Assembly (NCBI RefSeq): GCF_024763615.1
Contig: NC_077224.1
Location: 59,654,712-59,718,711 of the forward strand
Source: Phlebotomus papatasi
Taxonomy: Eukaryota > Arthropoda > Insecta > Diptera > Psychodidae
Reading direction: 5' to 3'
DNA: 64,000 nucleotides
Shown one piece after another: positions 48,333-58,978 of the stretch. The number at the start of each line of letters is the position of its first letter. Positions within the stretch are counted from its first letter, which is position 1. The notes under the pieces are model-generated. The model was not told the DNA's origin. It did not search any database and saw only the letters and a program-made list of their open reading frames with translations. A program made the position numbers and the translations under genes.

Positions 48333-50739
48333 TTGCCAAAAAAAGAAACAACAAATGCGTCCTGACTTTGTAGAACATATGAAATTGGACAAGTTAGTTG
48401 TCGTCCTAACACAATCGAGTATTTCGGAACGTTTTTTTTTTCAACTGTATAAATTTTTATTTACCAATTTGCTACCGTTTTGAATCAATTTACATATAAA
48501 CCAACTCATAAGTAAATGGCGAACACACAAAACAGTTTAAAAATCAAAGAAATGAAATTTTAATAAAAAATCAATTTGCAAGCTCATTTGGGAAGCAGAT
48601 TCAAATTTGTCCAAAAGTCTAAGGCTTTTCTAATAAATCCATATTTGTGTCAATCAACTAAACCATTATCTCTTCATAACCAGTTAAATATTCTAATTTG
48701 AAAAAATAGAGGTCATAGTCCAAGGTCAATTGTATAAAGGGTTATATGTAGTCCTGAAATCGCCATTCCTAACCCTGTGGCCTTTAGCTCTAGTGACCAC
48801 CGAACATACAAATGGGCGGAAAAACATCGCAATATTCATTTTAGCATATTTTATGAATTTTAAAATAGTATTTAACAGCTTATCGATAATTTTAATTTCG
48901 AATATATCAGTGTTTGTTTCAATTCTCCGCATTAGATGCGATCCATTAACAGTTTAAGGAAAGCAGTTCAAATTGCGTAATTTTCCAAATAGGAAATGCA
49001 AAAAGAATGGTAGTGTATCAGGAAGATTGTGAAATAGATGATTTATTTTATTAATTAAAATAGTTTTCGATTAAATGGAGTAATAAAAATTTTATTCTAT
49101 TAATTGTTGAGCCACAAAGATACTTCCATAGTTTAAAATTTCCGGTACTTCACTTAATCCATCAGTTGTCTTTTTATTATGTGAAAAACTGACACAACAA
49201 AAATTATTTATTGATGTGGTTTTGTTGATAAATAGAGAGAAAAGATATTAATATAATATATGCTGTTGTTGATAGTCAAGAAATGCATCACTAAATTGGA
49301 CACTCTCTCATGCATAAAATGTATTTATTAAATTGCCATAAGAAAATTAATACGATAAGAAAGATTTTATATTAAAAATAAAACGCTATTCATTGTATTC
49401 ATTAGAAGAAAAAAATATATAGCGGTGTTGGTAAATCTACATATTATAATTGAAGAAGATTATGTTATAGAAAAGCATTTGAGAAAGTAATAAAAAAAAA
49501 GTTCATCAATCAATCATGGGATATAGGTACAATTTCCTCAAATGAATTCAATAGTATTTATTGTTGAACTTTTATTGCCCATCTAATGCCTATTTCTTCT
49601 CACTTTCATTTCACTATGACCCATAAATTACACGCAAATTGCCACAAGGCTTCCCCAGATGTGCTTTTAAAGAACCGCAGATTCATTTTGGAAGTTTAAC
49701 AAGAAATAGAACGACATTCGAAATATGGTATTAAAAAATCCAATCAAAGATAAGCTTTTTATATCTTTTGGGCTCTTAAAATAGTTTTTTCTCCCATTTT
49801 TATATAGGACTGGACATGAAATCATGAAATCAAAGGTATTCTAAAGCATAAGGATCAATATATTTCAAAGTTCTTTTTTTTTGTTTCCCCCCTTACCTGT
49901 CCCCCCTTACCAAGGTCTTAGGCCTTTAGGCCTATTTTGACCAGTATCCTGTGTAGAAAATCCTTTAAAAACCAAAAACGTCCACAAAAAGGACACCAAA
50001 ATCATCAATCTATAAAATTAAAATATCTCCCAAATACTGAGGAAAAACAATAAATATTTAAGACGGGAACCTTACACATTAATGGCCGTACTGTTCAAAG
50101 TTTTTTTTGGTCAGTAAAAAAAATTAAATATTGAATTTAAACAAAATAACAGCACACCTTCCACATCCGGATAATTTCATGAACTCAAAATTCAATTTAG
50201 TTTAATCCAATTGATGGTCACCAGGAATTTTTCTGGCGTTAAAGGTGTTCGAATTGCATCCAGTGAGCTTCACTGCACTTGATTCCACGGGGCATGAGAC
50301 TGACAACCTCATCTCGTACAAGAAAAAATAATAATGCAAGTCTAGAAAAATCATAGAAATTGTTCCTTCATAGAATGTTGTGTCAGCCAGCATTATTATT
50401 ATTATTAATATATAATTGATTGCTATGAATGGGATACATATATTCAAACAAAACCATTGAGAAAGAAAGGGCTGTGATTTTTGATTTCATGAAATTTTCC
50501 TATTATAAAAGATGTATCGGGAGGTTTAAAAAGCAAAATTTATTTTGTTTATCAATTTTGCAAATAATATGGTTATAGGGCAAATTGAGATCTTTTTTTA
50601 ATGCCTTTTACACAAGTTGTAGCTCTGTATAATTTCATAAAATCTAAATTCGCGTTCATTTCTCTCTCAAACGATTTGATAAAATCTATCTGACTTTTCT
50701 GGTTTCATAATTGAACTTAAATATCTTTATAAAGGTAAA

Positions 50740-51200
50740 ATTTTTAAATATTTTGACAATTTATTGAAGAACTCTGGCCAAAAAGTACTGTTTGTTGAAG
50801 CATTTCTTTTAAACAATTAATTTTTTTGTTCTGACTATTTTTACTCCGTGCGAAATTCGTTCTATGACCGATTTATTCAAAAAAAATCTTCTGTTTAGGT
50901 GAGACCGGGGTAGAATTATCCACCAAATGAAATTTTGCATTGGGCATAATTTGTACAAAAAATGTTTGTATGAGGCTGATAAATATTTTAATGAATAATA
51001 AGGGATGTATTGTATATGTTTAGAATAAAGAGTGGTTTCCTCAATATTACTTCGAAGGAAAACTATAAGGTACCACTATCTAATACTATACGTGGCTAAT
51101 TCTACCCCGGCCTCCCCTATGCAAATTTTCTCGATGCATAATGCCGTTTCGGCGTTTCTTTGGATCCCAAATATTTGCATAATCCCGGAACTGAGAGTGT
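50740..51200. mobile_element. Family J MITE, copy 2, interrupted by family K
   Basis: GAAGAACTCTGGCCAAAAAG near 50765 and GCATAATCCCGGAACTGAGA near 51177 match copy 1. The family K element lies at 50896-51119 between AATCTTCTGTT and TGCAAATTTTCTCGATGC. Confidence 0.68.
50896..51119. mobile_element. Family K MITE, copy 2, nested in family J
   Basis: TAGGTGAGACCGGGGTAGAA at the left and its inverse (CCCCGGCCTCCCCTA) at the right; the interior is the reverse complement of that of copy 1. Confidence 0.8.
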
Positions 51201-51726
51201 AAAGCATTTAAGCTACTTTAGTGGAAAGGTTCCGTGAATCACTCAGATTTAAAGAAAAACAGTCTATTTCTTAAACATCTTTTTTAAACATAATAAAAAA
51301 AATAATTTGAGTTCGCAAACATATAAAAGAAAATATTTGAACTATAATTTTCTAAAGTTTTCATTTTAAAATTTAAAATATTCAGTCTTTGGGACTGAAA
51401 TAAAAATAAAAATTTACTATGTTGAAAAAAATTAGAGAAATATGATGATTTCCAATATTTCTGCCTACGTAACCCTTTAATTAACATTTTATAACCAAAG
51501 GAATCGCGCCAAATACCAAATTGACCTTATGCAGATTATCTCAACAATAAAACCAAATTTTCAATTGCTTTTAATTTCCATAACTTTTACAGCAGTTCAA
51601 GGACTCACAAATTGGATTTCTAATAAAGATTTTCACATTTTAGCGAAATTTTTGGGTTTATTTAGAACCAATTATCAAGTGACGGAATCCTAATGAATGG
51701 TAACACTTTTCTGGTTATTTATAGTA

Positions 51727-51874
51727 GCCGTACTCACTATGGCGTTGTTATCTCGTAATCTCCGTAATCTGTAATCTTGTTACAATTTTCCATTCATAAA
51801 ATACGATTATTACAGATTATTACAGATTACAGATTAAGGAGATTACGAGATAACAACGCCATAGTGAGTACGGC
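51727..51874. mobile_element. Near-perfect palindromic MITE (148 bp)
   Basis: Arms of over 50 bp start GCCGTACTCACTATGGCGTT and end with the exact inverse. TAGTA flanks it on both sides (51722-51726, 51875-51879). An identical-arm element is the mark of recent origin. Confidence 0.85.
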
Positions 51875-52149
51875 TAGTATAAGTGATTTAAATGTCCATT
51901 TGAAAAATGGTGGCATTGTATCCCATTTTCGTATTCCACGCCCTATTTTCAGGGATTGTTCTCTATTTTTTTTTAAATCACAGAAAAGTTATCAACTATA
52001 TTTTTCCATAAAAGAAAAAGCTAATTTAATTCTCTAAACACTTGTGCTATTACTTTAGCATAATATTGAAAAGAATTCTTGGTATAAAGTTTTAAACCTA
52101 AAATTGTTTTAAGAACCTGAGATTACTTATGGGAAAACTAGTAACAGCA

Positions 52150-52500
52150 AATCTTACAAATTTATTTATTATTTATTTATTTTATTATATTATTTATTTA
52201 TTTTATTATTTATATGATTACTTAGTAGTATTTTATTAAGCGACTGGATTACTGGATTATCGACGAATGGGGGATTGGCAAATTGACGAAATGCCTCACT
52301 GAAGGTACAGTTTTAATCGTTGTAGCCGTCCCCCTTCGCCTTAAATTTAAAGGTCACCGGACCAAAAGTAACTGGGAAGTCTAGCCACCATAATCGTGGC
52401 TGCAGAATATAGAGTAGCACCAAAGGGTGTATCGGTTTATCACTAACGGCTCCTGATCAACCGATCATGGAGATTGATAGGAGCCAATCAACAGATCTGC
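52150..52500 (-). mobile_element. Possible non-LTR 3' region with AT tail and hairpin
   Basis: A TTTATTTATT tract (52160-52220) borders a GC-richer 250-bp block. Read on the minus strand this gives a UTR followed by an AT simple-repeat tail. GGCTCCTGATCAA (52448) pairs with TTGATAGGAGCC (to 52485). No protein remnant is visible. Confidence 0.35.
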
Positions 52501-52521
52501 CATTCAAAGTTTACTCGATAA

Positions 52522-52632
52522 TGGCCACTACACACTAGAGAAATGTATGTCCATATTGAAGCAAATTGCTTACACTTACGTAGGAAAAATTTTCAAATAT
52601 GGACATAAATGTCTTTGGTGTGCAGAGGTCAT
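52522..52632. mobile_element. Family H MITE, short copy
   Basis: CACTACACACTAGAGAAATG with ATGTCCATATTGAAG at the left is inverted by AATATGGACATAAATGTCTT and GTGTGCAGAGGTCAT at the right. Confidence 0.72.
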
Positions 52633-53733
52633 AACCGTACTTATTTATTAACTGTTTCAAATTGTTTATTAACCAATTTAATATTTTTTGACCTAAATAA
52701 TAATTTACTGACCAAAAATTCGCACGCTAAATATTAAAAGAAAATTCAATCTGACCCTTTTCCAGGATCAAATCATAATGATTTAAGCTTCGCTTAAAAT
52801 AGAGCCTGATGAATGCCAGAATTCAAAAAACGTTTTACATACAAACAGGGGGTCAGTCGGCTGGCCCAATTTGAGTGATTGCCAGTTTTATTAACTAGGA
52901 AGCCTAATTCGTGCTCCGCCTTGCTTTGAGGTCTCTCGTATGACTTTCATTTTCCATGAAGATTACAATAGTCGAGTTGTATGAGAATCTCATCTAAAAT
53001 CGTCTCCGCATTAGTAACGTATATCCATACAATTGCAATTGACGGTGCCGATGCGAAAAAGAGAGAAAGTACACATAGTTGCATTTAACAGAAAATTAGG
53101 ATTACAAATGTTAGAAGCATCAAGGTATCAACTCACGTATTACACAAAAAAAACATCAGACAAATCATTAAAATGACACTGAAAATCTAAAGTCTCTTAC
53201 TCTTGACATTTTTCAATTAGTGGATAATATTTTCCAAATTTTCCTTTAAAAATGAAATTAAAAGTGGACAAAAGATATCTTCTAACTAGCATATAAAAGC
53301 ATGAAATATTTTCTGTCTTGCAATGTTTTTTGAAAAATTAGGTTAGTGAACTTATTGGGAAAGCCTTTCATTTTCATCTGAATAGAATTGTGTGAGAAAA
53401 TGTCTCTCCACTTATGAAGTTTACTATGGAACATAAATATATTTAAACCGCGTACGCTAATCTAATGAATAGATAACTATCACTGCAAAAATCATACACG
53501 TACTGTAGCTCATTAATATTCATTTCTTTTTCATCTTTCTTTTCTCACTTTATGTGGCACTTTTCGGCACAATGCTTCCAGTGGAGGCGCCTTGTTATGT
53601 CGCATGCAACTAGTTGCATTGCAGAACTTTTGGTATCGCCTTATTCTAGCTTTTTGGTAAGGCAGCAGTGATTATTTTTAGCAAATTCATCACGAGTAAG
53701 AGCTGTTGAGGTTGATGATGCAGACACATACTA

Positions 53734-53927
53734 GGGGAAGCCTTCCAGGCTTCGCACACATTCTGGCTTCGAATATGTTCGAACACTTTATATTTTTTTC
53801 TATATTCCTTTAATGAATCTGATATAATAGAAATATATTTTAAGACCTAGTTTTAAGTCAGACATTTCCTTAACACAATTACGTCAGATTCATTAAAGGA
53901 AAATTGAAGAAAATATTGAAGTTCCCC
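53734..53927. mobile_element. Family P MITE, copy 5
   Basis: TA then GGGGAAGCCTTCCAGGCTTC, ATTCCTTTAATGAATCTGAT and its inverse TCAGATTCATTAAAGG. The right terminus is shortened to TTCCCCTTA. Confidence 0.72.
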
Positions 53928-55358
53928 TTAATGACTTTCCCTCAATTATTATATTTTTGCAAGCATTTATTGAAAATTGACTTATAAATTCAATTGCATA
54001 ATTAAAATGAAAGTAATACAGAATTTTTATCTGATAAAAATGAATGCAACCTATTTTTTTATGAAGGGCTCAGAAGTAAGCCAATTGATTATATTTTTAG
54101 TGTTTTTCTTGTGGCAAAATAATATAGAAATTTTTGATAAAAAAGAGATAGTCGAAGGTATCTCGTAAAGTATTATTAGGTAAAGCAAAAAGTATTCCTA
54201 AATAGGTAATATGTAGATATTTTTTGTAGAAACTCCGGTTTGCAGATTTGTGCTAAAAGTGAAAGGAAATGAAGCTCCCAATATATGATAGTCTCATTGG
54301 CTTTTCAGTATCTCAAATATGTGAATGTATATGGCTTATACTTTGTCATCAATTTAAGTATACGTATATATATTTGTTTAGCAATTTCATGCGAATCGCT
54401 TTTTTTCCTGAATTTATAGAAAATCTAGCAGTAAAACGGGTTGCATAAAAACTCTCTCACAGAAATACCAAATAAACCATTAATAAAACATTATAAGAAA
54501 GATGCGATTAAAAGACATTAGCTAACATTTAAAAAAATATATATATTTTGCTAACACAGTCAATTAGATAATTTCAACGTCTTATTGTTGATTTAATATT
54601 CATTTAAAGAAATCGCAAATATACCATACGTCTTGTCTGAAAAATTGTGATATCTCTGAGTATATGTACATATATTACAGCTAATAAGACACCGGTGCAA
54701 AAAAAAAGTCTACACAATGCAAGACAAACTATTAACTTTCATCTCCATTTTTACTTTCATTTCATTCAATTTTTTTTATCAAATTCCCTCTTCATGTAAA
54801 ACTCCCATTTCTCAAACATATTATTTCACCTCTGAAGTTTGTCTTTTTTTTCTTTTATTTACACATGCCACTTTTATTATAAAATTAAGATGTAAAAGTG
54901 AGTACATTTACAAAACTTTATTCTTTTCTTAACTGTATGCTTCCGCATATCCAAATTATTAAGGTTTTATTAATGCCATTGCGGAAGGTGAAGCAACTTC
55001 CGGTGAGAACTATTTTTTTGCGGAGTGTGCCTCTCTTTTTTTGGCATGTGGACCACAAATCTTCTCCGTGAAAGAAAAAACATTGAAACTCATTATAAGT
55101 GTAGTATTATGCATAAGATTATGCAAGAGATCTTTAAATTTCAAGTTCCATTCATCAGATATCAAATCAATTCATTTTCAAAAATAGACTAGGATTGGTA
55201 TTGGTATATACACCACCCTGGATTTACTTTAGCTTTACTTATTCTTCTCCAAAATTTGATAAAGTATTTAGGGTAAAGTGATATAATTTGGAATTAGTGT
55301 TACAAGTTGGACAATTCGCCGATACAAGTTGGACATGGCTTTTTTTATAAATACAGTA

Positions 55359-56903
55359 CCGTCGTTGCGGGTGACTTTGCACTCGGGGGGTGACTTTGCA
55401 CTCTGCTGTCCGTAAGACTTTCACAAATTCTAGCACTTATTGATGGTCTTCGCCGATCCGGTCTACCATGTCAAAGTATATGGGGATATGTTATGCACCA
55501 AGTAAGGTACAATGATCCCCAAAAGGATTCTTGTAGTTTCAGTAATAGTCAATAAAATGCCAATATAGGTATTTTGTCAAAAAACGGCTCCGTGAAAAAG
55601 TTATCTGAAGGTGCAATTCCAAAATCGATTTCAGAGTAGTAAATTGTCCAAATCTATTCTAAATTTATCTGGCTAGAATAATCCACTTCGATTTTGTTCA
55701 TTATTTTTACTAAAAACCTTTTTTTCACTATTATCTTCCTACGAACGCATGATTTATGTTATAAAATTGCATATAATGGTCTTTCTAAAGATGTATTATA
55801 GAAGTATTTGGCTAAAAATTATACAATTTTATGGGAACTTAAGATAAAATGACCGAGATCTATGGTCGCCATCTTGATTTGACGTTTCTGTCCGCCATTT
55901 TGAATAACTGTCAAAACAAAAATCTCATCCGATTGAGCTGAAATTTTAGTATGTTCTAGCTGATGTCAAGGCCTTTTCAGAACATATATAAAATCCGACC
56001 TAGGTCAAGCGATTGTCTGGATATAGGGGCGCCAAGTTCAAAATTTTGACATTTTCATGAATACAGAACTAGATGGAGCTTCTTTTATCAAAATCATCAC
56101 AAAAAAGACAGCTCTATCGTTAGGCGATGAGATCTAACAAACAAACAGAAAGAAAAGTAATGTTTTTGTTTATAACAGCGCATTATTTGAGAATCTTATA
56201 AACTGTTTTCGCAAAGATGAAAAATAAAAAATTAATCAAATGTACTTTTCGTTTATTTATTTTTTAATTATGTTAGAGTAAATAAATATATAAAATAAAA
56301 GTCTCAACCATTTCTAATGGTTACTGAGGCATTTCGTTTAGGTTTCAAATATTGAAAATTAAAAAATAAAGACCTCCAAAATATGAGTATTACAAAATTT
56401 TAAACTTTGAGCCTCTGTATCTAGGTAAATACTTGACGTAGACTAGAACATAAATACTTTTTGAAAAGGTCTTGGCATCAGCTACAACATACTAAAATTT
56501 CAACCCAATCGGACTAGTTTTAGCGTTTGACAGTTATTCAAAATGGCGAACAGAAACGTCAAATCAAGATGGCGACCACGTCATCTTGTAGATCTCGTGC
56601 ATCTTACCCTTAAAACTGAAGATCTTCATTGTCGTTTATTATCAGAAATTGGTGATTTTTTAGTATTTATTAAAAAGTGCAAAGTCACCCGCACCTCATC
56701 CCCAGTGCAAGCCTTTTTTCTTGATTTTTTTAAACATAGTAAAATTTTATAAAATTAATGCTAGTGGCACAAAATCCATTCATTAACAACTGAATACAAA
56801 TAATTTTACCCATTCACCCCTGTCCTTTCACTTTACCTATTCACTTTTAGAGGGTAAAGTTGAAAAACAGCGAAAAAACGTGCAAAGTCACCCGCAACGA
56901 CGG
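55359..56903. mobile_element. Family B element inserted in family A
   Basis: Ends CCGTCGTTGCGGGTGACTTT and the exact inverse, TA at 55357-55358 and 56904-56905. The sequence GTGACTTTGCACTC is repeated just inside the left end. It hosts family C at 55840-56606. Confidence 0.83.
55840..56606. mobile_element. Family C element, copy 2, inside family B
   Basis: It is the reverse complement of 13401-14177: TGGTCGCCATCTTGATTTGA at the left and ATCAAGATGGCGACCACG with CTTGTAGATCTCG at the right. Similarity to copy 1 extends outward to about 55745. Confidence 0.8.
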
Positions 56904-57646
56904 TACAAAATTTGTTTTTAAGAACAAGGAACCAAATTATAAAACTAAAGCATTAAAAATATACAAATAAAAATGAAGTACTAAATTTATAAAGACAAAA
57001 AGCCCTGTCCAAATTGTACCATTATTGTCCAACTTGTACCACTGTCCAACTTGTACCACTTTACCCTATGTCTGAAAATTGACACTTTAGCTTTTAAAAT
57101 TGGATAGGATTCTTTTTGTCAAAAATACTTTAGTATTTTCATTCATTAAAAATTAATGGTTTCTGTCCCTTTTGCCTCATTTTCTGCAAGTTAAAAATAT
57201 ATTAAATAAAATATAAGCTTAATGTTTTACGAATGCATCACATTAAAGATTAAAAAATTAAGACAAGAAAAAAATAGGACAAAAAGGTGTTAAACCAAAG
57301 CAAAATTCACTATGTTCATTGAGCTTCAGTTCAGCTAATAACAATATTTCTGTAAATTAAATGGGTCTTCAATAAGGAACAATGTAATGCTTGAAAATTC
57401 CCCAAAGACGGGGCAATTTCAAGCAAAAATGGGGCAGTTTCCGACAGCAAAAAATCAACCTAGAATTATAATTTGAAACTTGTTTGAAACAGAAAAATAT
57501 AATTGCGTATAGGAGCGTAATAACTAGGGGGCAGGGGTACTTTACCCCCCCCCCCAGAACCTACTTCTGCCCTTCCCCCCACCCTGAACAGGCTAATGTC
57601 TGTCTCAAAATTTGTTTAAATTCTCCTTTATTCTTTTTAAAATTAA

Positions 57647-58011
57647 TGTCTTCTACACACTAAAGAAATTTATGTCCATATTGAAGAGTTTTTCCTACAC
57701 TGAGAGAAATCTGAAAAAGTTAAAATAACATTCCGGAAATGTTAATTTTACCCTTCAGTATTGATCCGAAATCGGTGTAAATACTATGCTTTTTAGGTGT
57801 ATTGGGGTTTAAAGTTAACCTTTTTCATGATAATTTTACCCTTAAAAAGGTGTAAAATTAACATTAAAAAATGTTGATATATTTTTACACCTAAAAAGTG
57901 TTAAAGTTATGAGGAAAAAAGTTAATAGCACCCTCTTTTTTTATCAGTGTACAAAAGCGTATGCAATTTGCTTCAATATCGACATAAATTTCTCTAGTGT
58001 ATAGAGACCAT
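57647..58011. mobile_element. Family H MITE, copy 2, interrupted by family G
   Basis: CTACACACTAAAGAAATTTA and TGTCCATATTGAAG at the left, inverse CTTCAATATCGACATAAATT and TCTCTAGTGTATAGAGACC at the right. The 252-bp family G element splits it. Confidence 0.75.
57698..57949 (+). mobile_element. Family G MITE, complete copy with TA duplication, inside family H
   Basis: Starts CACTGAGAGAAATCTGAAAA and ends TTTTTTTATCAGTG, TA at 57696-57697 and 57950-57951. Confidence 0.85.
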
Positions 58012-58978
58012 AAAACTTAGTAAAATATTGCCTTATCAATGGGGTCCGGAAATCGTCGGAAGTGGAAAATCACTCAAGGAAAATGCATCAATTTTTCCCA
58101 TAGCTTTCGGCTCAGTCTCCAAGCCTTCATCAATGGTCAAGTCTTTAAGTTCTTCTCTCAGTTTCGTTCAACTTGGTCAGACTCTTATTTGGACTGGGCA
58201 CATTTAGAGAATAGTGACACTTTCTTACTAATTTAACGATTTTCACTACTTTAGGCAATATTTTTAAAAATCCTAAAATTTATTTGAATAATATAAGGTC
58301 ATTAAATTATTTTATAAAATAACAGTTTTTAATTCGAAAAATATTTGTGAAAATATAAATTTTAGAGCTTAATTTACTTTGAAGAATAGTTATAACAATT
58401 ATAATGTTTTCAATTTGTGAAAGAAAACCAGGTATACCTTTATATAAAGTGGGTATAAAATAAATATTGATTATTGAGTTGAATATCCTAATTCAAAACC
58501 TTCTCCAAATAAGAATTTTTCGCAATTCCATCTGGAAATACAGAATTTTTTTCCTCAATAAACCCATTAAGTAAATTTTTATTTCTTATCCATGTCACAA
58601 TCTTATTTTTCTAATCGTCATTCCTCAGGTTCATCAAAAATCCATTCATATTGATAAGTTTTAAAAAGGAAGTTCCCATTTGGAGCAAGTTTTGCACAAT
58701 TATTATATTTTAAAAAATATTTTTTTAAATTATTTTCATTTTTTTTCGAGAAAAAGATTTTTTCTAGCTTCCTCAATGAATATTTTGAGTTATTTTGTGT
58801 GAAATAACATAAATCCTTGATCATACAATACTGCCTCATAAATCTACATGAAACTGCCCCTCACATATATTCATGTCATTCAAAGATTCAAAACCTTTTT
58901 CTACAGTGGGATATATTTTTAAATATCCCGATGAAAATGCCCCTTATCTTGTTCTAATTCATTACTTTCTGGTTGCAG

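Larger units (their letters stand above)
55271..57066. mobile_element. Family A MITE, copy 2, host of families B and C
   Basis: GGGTAAAGTGATATAATTTG at the left and GTCCAACTTGTACCACTTTA with CCC at the right, TA on both sides (55269-55270, 57067-57068). Without the insertion at 55359-56903 it is about 250 bp. Confidence 0.8.
30407..58978 (+). other. Proposed 28.6-kb first intron of the FAS1-domain gene, MITE-rich
   Basis: Bounded by GTGAGT at 30407 and a pyrimidine-rich TGGTTGCAG acceptor at 58978. Apart from the elements listed separately it is AT-rich sequence with only short open frames. Stretches near 33.6-33.9, 38.0-38.3, 43.8-44.0 and 50.2-50.3 kb are non-repetitive and somewhat more complex, possible regulatory DNA without any motif I can name. 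Confidence 0.6.

Noticed and set aside
57541..57595. C-rich tract with an 11-base C run
   Set aside because: Simple-sequence patch with no repeat partner or structural context I can support.
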